From Calditrichia bacterium (GTDB lineage Bacteria > Calditrichota > Calditrichia > RBG-13-44-9 > J075): a stretch of DNA of 64,000 nucleotides. The translations under genes were made by a program, and so were the position numbers. Positions 52,399 through 61,414 of the stretch are shown here, one piece after another (the first letter of the stretch is position 1; the number at the start of each line of letters is the position of its first letter). The notes under the pieces are model-generated. The model saw nothing but the letters and a program-made list of their open reading frames with translations. It was not told where the DNA came from and ran no database searches. The DNA lies in NCBI GenBank assembly GCA_028284905.1, contig JANQQU010000028.1, positions 79,061 to 143,060 on the forward strand, read 5' to 3'.

Positions 52399-53904
52399 CT
52401 ATTCCAGCGGCAGATCACTGTTACTTACAAATGCGATCCGTTTGCTATCCGGGGACCAGGATGGAACGTTTATCGTACCTTGTCCGCCAAAGAGATATGC
52501 TATAACCTTTGCTGAGTCTCCGGATATGGGCATCAGTCGAAGATAGACATGTTTATAAAAGGGATGATCTCCCGGGGCAACATCCTGATTGTAGGAGAGA
52601 AAAACAATCCACTGGCCATCCGGGGATATATGTGGAAACCAATTGTTTAAGCCGTCATCCGTTACCTGCTCCTGATTGCTGCCATCCGCCTTCATTCGCC
52701 AAATCTGCATAGTACCGCTTCGCACCGAATTGAAGTAGATGTATTTACCATCGGGAGTGTATTCCGAGCCGTCATCGAGGCCTTTCATGTTTGTCAGGCG
52801 AATTTCTTCACCGCCATCCGAAGGAATAATGTAGATATCATAATCACCATCGCGGCGGGCGGTATAGGTAAGATATTTGCCATCCGGAGACCAACCGTGC
52901 AGATAGGACGGCCCCTGCGGTGTAATTAGCTTAGGGACGCCGCCTTTCGCTGGCAGCGTGTAAATGATCGATTCACCATCATGGTCTGCAGAATGATGGC
53001 TGATGCCCAGCATATTGCCATCGAAAGAGAGCACATGATCGTTGTTATTCCGATTGGCAAAATCTGTATTCAATTCGCTCGGGGTATTTGTTGCCAGATT
53101 GAAATTGTAGAGCAGGCCGTTATGATTATAGATCAGGTGTTTGCCATCAAGCGTCCAGTTGGGTGCCTGAAGCGATTCCGGAGACCGATACAAAATTTTT
53201 CGATGCCCGCTATGGACATCCATGATTTCCAAATTGCTGCCAAGATAATCCTGATAAGGCGTATGGTCCGGACCGGGAGGGATTACAATGCGTACGTTTC
53301 GAAATACTGCCGTTTCGGAAACATCGGGATTATGCGCACAGACAAATAATCCGACATAAACGGAATCCCCTAAATCCAATTCTATTTCCTCAGATGCAAA
53401 AAGATCTCCGAAGCGGGCAACGGACATTCGGTAGATGTCACCTTCCCGGCTCAGTTGGAGAACGTCCGGCGCCGTTATTGTGGAACGAACTTCCCGAGTG
53501 CTATCCCCTTTACTGCGCCGGTATTGTAATGCTGTAAGTCCATCTCCATGAACAGCGACATCCGCATAGGCGTCATCGCCGGCCAGGCCGGAGCGGACGA
53601 TTAAACCGAATTTGCGATGTGGATCGACCCCTTCGCTGGTAAAGTGCACATCTGCCCGAATAGTAAAATCCCCGGAAATTTTCCGCCAGGTCATAAAAAA
53701 CTCATCCTTCTCGAACCACATATTCGTACCACTGCCGCTAAGGGTATAAGTCTGTTCCCCGGAATTGTATATGCTGTTTCCGGTGATCTTAACAGCCCCA
53801 ATATCACCTTTACCAGTAAAAAGATTTGGTAATGACTGACCATATAGCGAAAGCGTAGTGCAAAGAAAAAATGCCGGCATGAGAAACCTTCGAATTATAT
53901 CCAT
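52399..53904 (-). CDS. Exported protein with a concanavalin-like N-terminal domain and a PD40/TolB-type beta-propeller
   Basis: 501 residues. Signal peptide (about 1-22), a beta-rich domain of about 180 residues resembling DUF1349/LamG-type folds (FFMTWRKISGDFTIRADVHF, RKFGLIVRSGLAGDDAYADV), then a propeller of PD40 repeats (about 225-500) with phrases such as APNWTLDGKHLIYNHNG, GWSPDGKYLTYTARRDGDYD, EYTPDGKYIYFNSVRSG and HISPDGQWIVFLSYNQD. Such propellers bind partners or sugars; no catalytic site is visible. Location in the glycoside locus suggests a role in surface carbohydrate handling, which is inference. Confidence 0.85.
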   Translation of the reverse strand: MDIIRRFLMPAFFLCTTLSLYGQSLPNLFTGKGDIGAVKITGNSIYNSGEQTYTLSGSGTNMWFEKDEFFMTWRKISGDFTIRADVHFTSEGVDPHRKFGLIVRSGLAGDDAYADVAVHGDGLTALQYRRSKGDSTREVRSTITAPDVLQLSREGDIYRMSVARFGDLFASEEIELDLGDSVYVGLFVCAHNPDVSETAVFRNVRIVIPPGPDHTPYQDYLGSNLEIMDVHSGHRKILYRSPESLQAPNWTLDGKHLIYNHNGLLYNFNLATNTPSELNTDFANRNNNDHVLSFDGNMLGISHHSADHDGESIIYTLPAKGGVPKLITPQGPSYLHGWSPDGKYLTYTARRDGDYDIYIIPSDGGEEIRLTNMKGLDDGSEYTPDGKYIYFNSVRSGTMQIWRMKADGSNQEQVTDDGLNNWFPHISPDGQWIVFLSYNQDVAPGDHPFYKHVYLRLMPISGDSAKVIAYLFGGQGTINVPSWSPDSKRIAFVSNSDLPLE

Positions 53905-53974
53905 CGCAGTGCCCCGGGCAGGTAAGTGATGTTGATTTGAAACATCAACGTTGAAAACGTGAAAGCTGAATTTC

Positions 53975-54985
53975 CTAATCTTCAGATTTTTTTACCGAAT
54001 CCCTTTCGACCAACTTTACCGGAATTATCGGTGTGAAAGAGACTGGGGTTTCAGTATGAATAAGCGTTCTTAGCTGGCGAACAGCAACGGATCCCATCTG
54101 TTCCTTGTAAACCCGAACGGTGGTTAACGCCGGGATGGCCATTTTCGCCAGATCAATATCATCAAACCCGACAACGCTAATATCTTCCGGAATGCGCATC
54201 CCGGCATCGTTAATTGCCCGGTATGCATGCAGCGCGCTAATATCATAAGCTGCCACGATTGCCGATGGCCGTTTCGAAAGCTTCAACAACTGTTGAGTTT
54301 GCGTATATCCCTCCTCAAATCCACCAGTTTTTACCAGCCGCCTGGAATAGGGAATGTTATGAAATGCGAGCGCTTTTTTATAGCCATTCAATCTTTCTGC
54401 AAAGCTGGGAACTGCTAAATCTCCGCCGATGAAACCGACTTTCCGGTGGCCATTACGAATCAGGTAATCCGTTGCCAAAAAGGTGCCGTTTTCATTGTCG
54501 ATAACTACTTGGGGACAATCCGGGAAATAGTCGCGGGGATCAATGAGGATAAAAGGCGTGCCGGCTTGTTGAAGCTGCTCGATAAAGGCTTTGTTGCGGA
54601 CGCCAATAAGCACGATGCCATCCACCTGCCTTTCCCGAATCATTTTCGGAATCGTTGTTTCTTCATGATTCGGAATCAGTTGCAATACCAGGTTGTAATG
54701 ATTGAATGCGATTTCCGATTCAATGCCTTCCAGTATTCGTGAAAAGAACGGATTGCGCAAGGGGTAATCTTCCCGGCAAAAAACAACCCCGATGTTGTTC
54801 GTGAAGCGGTTCTTTAGTGCTTTCCCGGCAGCATCCGGAACAAAATTATGCGCTTTGGCGATGCTGATAATATGCTGACGGGTGCGGGCGCTGATTCCCG
54901 GTCGATTGTTCAATGCTTTGGAAACTGTTGATTGAGCGACATTTGCCAATTTGGCAATGTCTTTGATTGTTACTGGAGATTTCAT
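53975..54985 (-). CDS. LacI-family transcriptional regulator
   Basis: 336 residues, AGGTAG upstream. N-terminal helix-turn-helix and hinge: VTIKDIAKLANVAQSTVSKA then LNNRPGISARTRQHI (residues 5-40), typical LacI DNA-reading head. The rest is a periplasmic-binding-protein-like sensor domain: NNIGVVFCREDYPL, QVDGIVLIGVRNKAF, NGHRKVGFIGGDLAVPSFAE, ISVVGFDDIDLAKMAIPALT. It should bind a sugar and control the neighbouring divergent GH1 gene through the palindrome at 55194-55215, and itself through the near-palindrome at 55045-55058. These links are from position and operator shape. Confidence 0.93.
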   Translation of the reverse strand: MKSPVTIKDIAKLANVAQSTVSKALNNRPGISARTRQHIISIAKAHNFVPDAAGKALKNRFTNNIGVVFCREDYPLRNPFFSRILEGIESEIAFNHYNLVLQLIPNHEETTIPKMIRERQVDGIVLIGVRNKAFIEQLQQAGTPFILIDPRDYFPDCPQVVIDNENGTFLATDYLIRNGHRKVGFIGGDLAVPSFAERLNGYKKALAFHNIPYSRRLVKTGGFEEGYTQTQQLLKLSKRPSAIVAAYDISALHAYRAINDAGMRIPEDISVVGFDDIDLAKMAIPALTTVRVYKEQMGSVAVRQLRTLIHTETPVSFTPIIPVKLVERDSVKKSED

Positions 54986-55044
54986 TACTACCTGTCGAAA
55001 ATCAGGTGTTCTGTCTGTTATACCATTTATAAAACTGACTATAA

Positions 55045-55058
55045 AGAAAACGATTTCT
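55045..55058. promoter_or_regulatory. Near-palindromic LacI-type half operator, possible autoregulation site
   Basis: AGAAAACGATTTCT, a 14-bp dyad around a central CG with one mismatched pair. It shares GAAAACG with the perfect operator at 55194-55215 and stands 60-73 bp upstream of the lacI-type start codon, a fitting place for self-control. Confidence 0.4.
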
Positions 55059-55193
55059 ATTATTTAAAACAAATTTGATTCGAAAATTAATCTCTTTTTT
55101 ATAAATAAATTTTATTTATGCCAATAGAAAGTCAGTTATAATAGGCTCTTCGAGACTTAAGATTCTTGTTGCATATTTATTCCGGGAACCGTA

Positions 55194-55215
55194 TTTTGGA
55201 AAACGTTTTCCAAAA
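55194..55215. promoter_or_regulatory. Perfect 22-bp palindrome, probable LacI-family operator
   Basis: TTTTGGAAAA, central CG, then TTTTCCAAAA: every base of the 22 is paired. The central CpG with symmetric GGAAAACGTTTTCC is the classical LacI/CcpA-type operator shape. It lies 167-188 bp before the GH1 start and next to a LacI-family gene, so that regulator is the obvious ligand. Confidence 0.75.
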
Positions 55216-55381
55216 TTTCGATACATTTAAATCCTTTCCAGGAGCAGAGGGACTTCCCATGGGGCGAATTTCAGGGGAATGTATTGATTTTGGGAAATAT
55301 CTGTTTAAAGACTACTCAAACAACATGATGGTTCGTGAGAATCATCTGCGTCTTTCTAAACTTAACATTATTGGGGCTAAT

Positions 55382-56764
55382 GTGAAAAAATTTCCAAATG
55401 ATTTTGTGTGGGGTACTGCGACGTCCAGTTATCAAATTGAAGGCGCCTCGCAGGTTGGAGGAAGAGGTGAATCGATCTGGGATGCATTTACGCATATTCC
55501 CGGAAAAGTTGTCAACAATGATCATGGCGATATTGCCTGCGATCATTTTCACAAATTTAAAGAAGATATCCAGTTTATGGCCGATATGGGATTACAGGCA
55601 TATCGTTTTTCCGTTGCCTGGCCGCGGATACAGCCCGATGGAAAAGGGAAAGCAAATCCGGATGGGATTCGTTTTTATTCAGAATTAATCGATACCCTGC
55701 TTGCGCATAATATAACCCCCTGGGTAACGCTTTACCACTGGGATTTGCCATTGTCCTTACAGCTTTGTCATGATGGATGGATGAATCCGCAAATTGCCGA
55801 AGATTTCGCCAAATATGCCAGCATCTGTTTCGATGCTTTTGGTGATCGGGTCAGCAATTGGCTAACTTTAAACGAACCCTGGTGTAGTGCTGTTTTGGGG
55901 CATGGATTAGGCGTGCATGCCCCGGGACGAGTTTCTCCGGACGAGCCTTACATCGTTGGCCATAATTTACTGCGTGCCCATGCGCTGGCTGTTCATGAAT
56001 ATCGAAGCCGCTTCCAAAGCAGGCAAAAAGGACAAATCGCGCTGAGTAATAATTGTGACTGGCGGGAGCCACTGACTGATTCTCCGGAAGACCGGGCAGC
56101 AGCACAAAGAGCACTGGAATTTTTTCTCGGGTGGTTTGCGGACCCGGTTTACAAAGGCGATTACCCGGAGGTGATGCGCGAACGACTCGGCGACAGACTT
56201 CCCCAATTCACCGAAGAAGAGCGGGCAATGTTGCTGGGATCTGCCGATTATTTTGGTCTCAATCATTATACGACTATGTATGCAGCAAACGGGCAACACA
56301 GCAATGGTGAAGTCTCAGCTTTTGGTAACGGAGGCATGTCTGCAGATCAGGATGTTTGGTTAAGTGCGGATCCGGAATGGCATCAAACCGATATGAAGTG
56401 GAATATCGTCCCCTGGGGATTTCGCAAGCTTTTGCAATGGATCGACGACCGTTACAATAGTCCGGATATCTACGTAATGGAAAACGGTTGTGCGTTCAAT
56501 GACCAGCCGCAAAATGGCCGGGTGGCAGACAAGCGCCGGATTGAATTTGTGCAGAGTTATCTTTCTGCTGCCCATGAGGCGATCGAGGCGAATGTAAAAT
56601 TAAAAGGATATTTCCTTTGGTCATTTATGGACAATTTTGAATGGGCGCTGGGATACACCAAGCGTTTTGGCATTCATCACGTCGACTATCGCGATGGCAC
56701 GCGTATACCGAAAGATTCCGCGAAATGGTACCGGCATGTAATCGAACAAAATGGTGTTTTATAA
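55382..56764 (+). CDS. bglA: Family GH1 beta-glucosidase
   Basis: 460 residues from the GTG at 55382, which gives the usual GH1 start (KKFPNDFVWGTATSSYQIEG); upstream codons contain the operator. Catalytic pair: acid/base E165 in TLNEPW and nucleophile E367 in YVMENG. Other conserved blocks: RFSVAWPRIQPDGKG, YHWDLPLSLQ, YFLWSFMDNFEWALGYTKRF. No signal peptide, so it is cytoplasmic and splits beta-glucosides or related disaccharides after import. Ribosome site before the GTG is weak. It is controlled most likely by the LacI-type regulator next door. Length is normal for the family. Exact sugar preference (glucoside, galactoside) not decided. Confidence 0.94.
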   Translation: MKKFPNDFVWGTATSSYQIEGASQVGGRGESIWDAFTHIPGKVVNNDHGDIACDHFHKFKEDIQFMADMGLQAYRFSVAWPRIQPDGKGKANPDGIRFYSELIDTLLAHNITPWVTLYHWDLPLSLQLCHDGWMNPQIAEDFAKYASICFDAFGDRVSNWLTLNEPWCSAVLGHGLGVHAPGRVSPDEPYIVGHNLLRAHALAVHEYRSRFQSRQKGQIALSNNCDWREPLTDSPEDRAAAQRALEFFLGWFADPVYKGDYPEVMRERLGDRLPQFTEEERAMLLGSADYFGLNHYTTMYAANGQHSNGEVSAFGNGGMSADQDVWLSADPEWHQTDMKWNIVPWGFRKLLQWIDDRYNSPDIYVMENGCAFNDQPQNGRVADKRRIEFVQSYLSAAHEAIEANVKLKGYFLWSFMDNFEWALGYTKRFGIHHVDYRDGTRIPKDSAKWYRHVIEQNGVL

Positions 56765-56772
56765 AAATCTTC

Positions 56773-56806
56773 AAACGCAACTCTGAAATTTTCAGAGTTG
56801 CGTTTT
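56773..56806. terminator. Bidirectional intrinsic terminator
   Basis: ACGCAACTCTGAAA (56775-56788) is complementary to TTTCAGAGTTGCGT (56790-56803), flanked by AAA on the left and a T-rich tail (TTTTCTTT) on the right. It lies between the convergent ends of the GH1 gene and the DUF1080-PHP gene and can serve both. Confidence 0.9.
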
Positions 56807-56826
56807 CTTTATACGCTAACGGTCTG

Positions 56827-58302
56827 TTAATGGCCTGATGGGATCCACATATCCGCGCTGGAAAGACCGCAGACGTCAATCATCTCCAGGCAATATTCCA
56901 TTCTTCCCAAATCGTCTCCGCCACCATTATTGGTTCCGAATGTAAATTTTACTCCGGCTGCTTTTGCCCGTTTAATAAATGCCGCACTGGGAATCTTTCG
57001 GCGATCATTGATTTCCATCGCAATATTATTCGTTACCAGGGCGTTGATTACCCGATCCATTCGTTCCGGCGTCCAGAGCGCATCGTAGCGATCATTGAGC
57101 TCATCGGGGATATAGGTCGCATTAACGTAAATATCGATCGGCTCTCCGGAAAGTATCTGCTCAATTCTATCGACCAGCTGATCCATGAAGTTTTCCGGGT
57201 CGCCGATCTCGGTTTCTTCCGATAGCCAGAGTCGCATCCGTTTGCCATTGTCATTGGTCCAGGTCATCGCATCAGTGAAAACATAATCGAATTTGGCGAT
57301 TGTCGAATCTTCGAATAGATCCAGCCATTCCCGGCCTTCAGCCTGCATTGCCAGATAGGTATGCGCCGGCTGCTGATAATTCCGCAAATATTCTTCCAGC
57401 GCATCATTGGTTTCAAATCCCATCTTTAGTCCACAGTTTACCGCCATGCCGTAGCTAAAGCCATATTTACGGGCATTCGCCAGCGCCGGCGCCATTTCCA
57501 GCCCGTTCTTAAGATGAACGTGTAAATCCATCAATGGGAAATTGTCATTAGATAGCTGGATAATTTTCTGTTCAAAATTATCGTTCGGGTTTGCAATGCC
57601 GATTGCGGGAAGATCATCAGGTAATGGTTTTACTTTTAGCTCCTTAAAATAAACCGTGCTGCCGGGGTCATGCCCTTGTAAAGCAAAAGTGCCGGAGGAA
57701 ATAAGCCGGTCTCTTTTGTCATCAGGGCGGAAGGGATTTTCCGGCTCTGTATACTCGGTAATTAGTGCTTCATCGATGTAGACTTGTATCGTCTTTCCAA
57801 TAACCACAATGCGATAGTCAAACCACTCATGGTCCTTTGCCGGTGCTTTCCAGGTATTTCTAATCGCATAGATGCTCCCGGTTAGTTTCCGCTCGACGTA
57901 AGCACCGGGATCACTCGGCGGTGGCGAATTGAGTACCTGGCATTCATATCCCTTCGATGGCCAGCCGCTTTCCTGCAATTCGGTATGGAAATAGATACCG
58001 GAATTAGAACCTGGCAATGTTTTAACTTTCGCAACAAATTCGAAATTCCGGAAATCATGGTTCATTACATCCCCGCTGTAAAAGAGATGAGACCGTTCTC
58101 CACGGCAGACCAATGCGCCATCTTCAACCGACCAGGTACCTGGGTTTTCAACAGCCGTCCAGCCATTCAGACTTTTACCATCAAAAAGGCTCTGCCATTC
58201 TGAGGTCGTTTCCGGAGTCGAGGTCTGGCAGGCAAATAACATTAAAGAAACTATGATTATAAAGCAGTAGCGAAAGCGGCGATAGTGGGGAAGGGGCATC
58301 AT
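56827..58302 (-). CDS. Lipoprotein with DUF1080 (3-keto-disaccharide hydrolase-like) and C-terminal PHP-like domain
   Basis: 491 residues from the ATG at 58302, right after AAGGAG. Lipoprotein signal with lipobox LFAC. DUF1080 domain (about 35-230): SEWQSLFDGKSLNGWTAVEN, NSGIYFHTELQESGWPSKGYE, GSTVYFKELKVKPLPDD; known members open 3-keto-glycosides and have a jelly-roll fold. From about residue 255 comes a second part opening FPLMDLHVHLKNGLEMA (HxH as in PHP phosphoesterases) and ending VKFTFGTNNGGGDDLGRMEY, which fits a PHP/amidohydrolase barrel. The fusion joins two enzyme-like domains on one envelope lipoprotein beside a glycoside locus. DUF1080 is clear, the PHP call is moderate. Confidence 0.82.
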   Translation of the reverse strand: MMPLPHYRRFRYCFIIIVSLMLFACQTSTPETTSEWQSLFDGKSLNGWTAVENPGTWSVEDGALVCRGERSHLFYSGDVMNHDFRNFEFVAKVKTLPGSNSGIYFHTELQESGWPSKGYECQVLNSPPPSDPGAYVERKLTGSIYAIRNTWKAPAKDHEWFDYRIVVIGKTIQVYIDEALITEYTEPENPFRPDDKRDRLISSGTFALQGHDPGSTVYFKELKVKPLPDDLPAIGIANPNDNFEQKIIQLSNDNFPLMDLHVHLKNGLEMAPALANARKYGFSYGMAVNCGLKMGFETNDALEEYLRNYQQPAHTYLAMQAEGREWLDLFEDSTIAKFDYVFTDAMTWTNDNGKRMRLWLSEETEIGDPENFMDQLVDRIEQILSGEPIDIYVNATYIPDELNDRYDALWTPERMDRVINALVTNNIAMEINDRRKIPSAAFIKRAKAAGVKFTFGTNNGGGDDLGRMEYCLEMIDVCGLSSADMWIPSGH

Positions 58303-58721
58303 GTATGTTCTCCTTTGGAACGGGTGTGATCTCAGTGTTGATCTTAGCAAATTTTAGCAATATATCTGCTTACCGGAATATATCAAAACAACCGGGGCAG
58401 TAAATTTTTCAAAATCAATCAGGCAGAGGCTAATTGAACATTAAGTATGTAATGAGACAAAAATATTTAGGTGATAACCAGACAGCCTATATCTCTTCGG
58501 GGCATTAGCCCATTTGTAGATTTGCAAATTTGCAAATGGGCAACAATGCCGGATTGGGCGGTGTTATTAATCTTTTTTTAGTTCACTTCTTTATCAAAAA
58601 TATTTTTGTCCGCTTACTTAACGGAAAGATATTTTCCTGTAAATTAAAATTATCGCTGATTATATTCGATTTGATATGTGAAAAAGAGAACAAGTCCTGA
58701 GTCCGAAAGTAAAGGTGGTAT
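58303..58721. other. Intergenic region before cydAB
   Basis: 419 bp with no recognised gene. It holds the repeat hairpin at 58508-58541 and an AGGTGG ribosome site just before 58722. An oxygen- or redox-responsive promoter for cydAB is likely in its right half; no defined operator was recognised. Confidence 0.5.
58508..58541. repeat. Hairpin with GCCCATTTG/CAAATGGGC arms
   Basis: GCCCATTTG (58508-58516) and CAAATGGGC (58533-58541) form a perfect 9-bp stem; the 16-nt loop contains a further ATTTGCAAAT dyad. Fourth copy of the family at 6149, 34832 and 42163. Confidence 0.8.
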
Positions 58722-60065
58722 ATGACTGATTTTCTCGCAGCACGATTGCAAATGGCTTTCTCTTTGGGGTTTCATATTATTTTTGCTTGTATTGGTATGG
58801 TAATGCCGTTTTTTATGGCGGCTGCACATTTGCGCTGGTTACGGAAAGGGGACCCTATCGATCTGGATTTAACAAAAACCTGGTCGAAAGGGGTAGCCAT
58901 CTTTTTTGCGACCGGTGCTGTATCGGGAACAATGCTTTCATTTGAACTGGGAATGCTTTGGCCGGAATTTATGAAGCATGCCGGACCAATTATCGGTATG
59001 CCTTTTTCCCTGGAAGGTGCGGCATTCTTTATTGAAGCGATCGCACTCGGCTTGTTTCTTTATGGCTGGAACATATTAAATCGCTGGGTGCATTTTTCCG
59101 CCGGTGTTGTTGTCGGTATTTCCGGAGTAATGTCTGGTATCCTTGTCGTTGCGGCAAATGCCTGGATGAACAGCCCCACCGGTTTTGACTGGGTAAATGG
59201 TCAGGCCGTAAATATCGATCCGGTAGCGGCAATGCTTAACGACGCCTGGTTTACCCAGGCGCTGCACATGACGCTTGCTGCCTTTGTCGCCACCGGGTTT
59301 GCCGTTGCCGGTATTCATGCGCTGCAACTGTTGCGGAATCCCGAACATCCGGTTCACCGGCGGGCGTTGAAAATTGCCCTGTTTTTCGGAGGAATCGCGG
59401 CTTTTCTGCAGCCAATCAGTGGCGACATTTCTGCGAAAGATATTGCCGTTCGTCAACCACTGAAACTGGCTGCTATGGAGGCACATTTTCATACTGAATC
59501 CGGTGCGGATCTCCTGGTCGGCGGCATTCCTGATGTTGAAAATAAGACCGTCAATTACGGAATATATTTACCCAATTTCCTCAGCTTTCTTGCTTTTAAC
59601 GATTTTCAGGCGGAAGTAAAAGGGCTTGATGCATTCCCGGAGGAAAACTGGCCGCCGGTTCTCATCACACATCTCGCATTTCAGGTAATGGTTGGCATCG
59701 GCGTATTTTTGATGCTGATTGCCTTGATGTACTTTTTCTTCCGCTGGAAACGTCGGGAATATTTATGGCAGCGTGGTTTTCTGCGCTTGCTGGTTTTTGC
59801 CGCTCCCCTGGGATTTATCGCCGTTGAAGCGGGTTGGATTGTTACCGAGGTAGGGAGGCAGCCCTGGATTGTATATGGGGTTATGCAAACAGTTGATGCA
59901 TTAACCCCCATGCCCGGTATTGTTTATATGTTTGCTACTACAATGATTCTCTACTTAATGTTGGGTGCTATTGTTTGCTGGCTGATGGTTCGCCAGGTGC
60001 AGGTGCTCAATGCCCGATATTCGGCAATTCAATCCAATGCAGTCGCGGGGGTGGAAAATGTATGA
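58722..60065 (+). CDS. cydA: Cytochrome bd ubiquinol oxidase subunit I
   Basis: 447 residues, AGGTGG upstream. Inner-membrane quinol oxidase subunit that carries hemes b558, b595 and d, reduces oxygen to water and gives some resistance to low oxygen, NO and cyanide. H18 (LGFHIIFACIG) matches the heme ligand His19 of E. coli CydA, H183 region (QALHMTLAAF) the His186 ligand, and EVGRQPWIVYG the GRQPW block before the conserved Met. The Q-loop is short (447 against about 520 residues), as in the CIO-type enzymes. It overlaps cydB by 8 bp. Confidence 0.96.
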   Translation: MTDFLAARLQMAFSLGFHIIFACIGMVMPFFMAAAHLRWLRKGDPIDLDLTKTWSKGVAIFFATGAVSGTMLSFELGMLWPEFMKHAGPIIGMPFSLEGAAFFIEAIALGLFLYGWNILNRWVHFSAGVVVGISGVMSGILVVAANAWMNSPTGFDWVNGQAVNIDPVAAMLNDAWFTQALHMTLAAFVATGFAVAGIHALQLLRNPEHPVHRRALKIALFFGGIAAFLQPISGDISAKDIAVRQPLKLAAMEAHFHTESGADLLVGGIPDVENKTVNYGIYLPNFLSFLAFNDFQAEVKGLDAFPEENWPPVLITHLAFQVMVGIGVFLMLIALMYFFFRWKRREYLWQRGFLRLLVFAAPLGFIAVEAGWIVTEVGRQPWIVYGVMQTVDALTPMPGIVYMFATTMILYLMLGAIVCWLMVRQVQVLNARYSAIQSNAVAGVENV

Positions 60066-61065
60066 GTGGATCGTTTTTGTGCTGGCTGTTTCCCTGGTGT
60101 TGTACCTGATATTTGCCGGGGCAGACTTTGGCGCCGGTATTTTAGAGATGTTCAGCAATCGCGAAGAACGGAATTCCGTTGAAGCGCTGACCTACCAGGC
60201 GATAGGTCCGGTTTGGGAGGCGAATCATATCTGGCTGATTCTGGTCATTGTTATCCTGTTCAATTGCTTCCCGGAAGTTTATTCCCTGATCTCAACTTAT
60301 TTACATATTCCTATTATGCTGATGTTGATTGGGATTGTTTTTCGGGGCACTGCATTTGCCTTTCGCCATTATGATGCCATCAAAGATCGCTCTCAGCGTA
60401 TTTATGCCCGGACCTTTGCTGCCGCCAGTTTCCTGACGCCGCTTTTTCTCGGCACCGTCGCCGGTGCAACTATTTTAGGGAGAATTACCCTTAACCCTGG
60501 CAGTTTCCCAGAAGGGTTTCTCTGGCCCTGGTTAAATATGTTCTCTATTTCAGTTGGATTGCTGACGGTGGCAATTTGTGCTTTTCTGGCCGCTACTTTT
60601 TTGATTGGAGAGTCCAGTGATACGCCGGCGTTACAGGAAAAATTTATCCGCCAATCGGCAATTTCCCTGGGTATAACCGTGCTGATGGGAGCCGTTGTTT
60701 TTGCCGCCGGTGAATGGCAAGGAATTTCCCTGTTGACGATGTTTCTGGCCCAGCCACTAAGCCTTTTCGGCATTGGTTTCGCAACTGCCGGTTTGCTGTT
60801 ATACTGGCATCTGCTCCTGAACCAGCACTGGCAGGCAATTCGTCTGGTTGCGGCTGCGCAGGCGGGGTTAATCCTGCTTTCCTGGTTAATTGCGCAGTAT
60901 CCAGTGGCAATCCAACTACACAATGCATCTCCTATTACCTTTCATGGCAGCCAGGCGCCGGAGCAGGTATTAACTGTTATTGGCTATACGCTTATCTTCG
61001 GCGTGCTGATGATTTTTCCCGCGTTAATTTACCTGATTAAAACCTTTAAATTTCGGGAAGAATAA
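60058..61065 (+). CDS. cydB: Cytochrome bd ubiquinol oxidase subunit II
   Basis: 335 residues from the ATG at 60058 inside the end of cydA; an ATG at 60010 would add an atypical tail. Start MYEWIVFVLAVSLVLYLIFA then GADFGAGILEM, followed by GPVWEANHIWLILVIVILFN, both strict CydB blocks, and HYDAIKDRSQRIYARTFAAA. About nine helices. Pairs with CydA to form the oxidase; the subunit shapes the oxygen channel and carries no heme of its own in most species. No cydX or cydDC genes are visible nearby. Confidence 0.95.
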   Translation: MYEWIVFVLAVSLVLYLIFAGADFGAGILEMFSNREERNSVEALTYQAIGPVWEANHIWLILVIVILFNCFPEVYSLISTYLHIPIMLMLIGIVFRGTAFAFRHYDAIKDRSQRIYARTFAAASFLTPLFLGTVAGATILGRITLNPGSFPEGFLWPWLNMFSISVGLLTVAICAFLAATFLIGESSDTPALQEKFIRQSAISLGITVLMGAVVFAAGEWQGISLLTMFLAQPLSLFGIGFATAGLLLYWHLLLNQHWQAIRLVAAAQAGLILLSWLIAQYPVAIQLHNASPITFHGSQAPEQVLTVIGYTLIFGVLMIFPALIYLIKTFKFREE

Positions 61066-61414
61066 TACCGATTTGCGAAAACTCTCCAGAGCGTTCTTTT
61101 TTACAACTCATCGCACGCTTTTATAACAGCACTGTTCATTAACGGACATTCCGGCCAGTATATTTCGAAAGGTCTAGTGCCTGAAATATTGTGAAAGCAT
61201 TGGTTGAGTCGTTCTTCTTAAATAACTGTTTATAAATATAATAGATCATCACTTCGAAGCAGTGCATTTCTATTCGCTTTTATGATTCCAGTATTGCGCT
61301 ACATTCTTCTCGTGAAATGGCATAAGGATTGTTTATTTTAAGTTCCAGATAAGATTATCTATGGATTTATTTACTTTCTGTACCATTTTGCTGAAGCTAT
61401 GATCTGGAGACGTC
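61066..61414. other. Intergenic region without recognised gene
   Basis: 349 bp between cydB and the ABC permease gene. No coding frame with recognisable similarity, no clear terminator with T-run directly after cydB, and no repeat of the GCCCATTT family. A GGAG ribosome site lies just before 61415. Confidence 0.5.

Larger units (their letters stand above)
54986..55381. other. Divergent regulatory region between LacI regulator and GH1 gene
   Basis: 396 bp, very AT-rich in its first half. It contains the near-palindrome at 55045-55058 and the perfect palindrome at 55194-55215. Although one plus-strand frame is open from 55166, codons before 55382 do not resemble GH1 and run through the operator, so they are treated as leader DNA. 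Confidence 0.6.

Noticed and set aside
55166..55381. Longer N-terminus of the GH1 protein
   Set aside because: The open frame extends 72 codons upstream, but they do not resemble GH1, contain the 22-bp operator, and have no ribosome site; the GTG at 55382 gives the normal family start.
6149..58541. CRISPR array made by the repeated GCCCATTT units
   Set aside because: Units are 8 bp, directly adjacent or inverted, without unique spacers of constant length and without cas genes.
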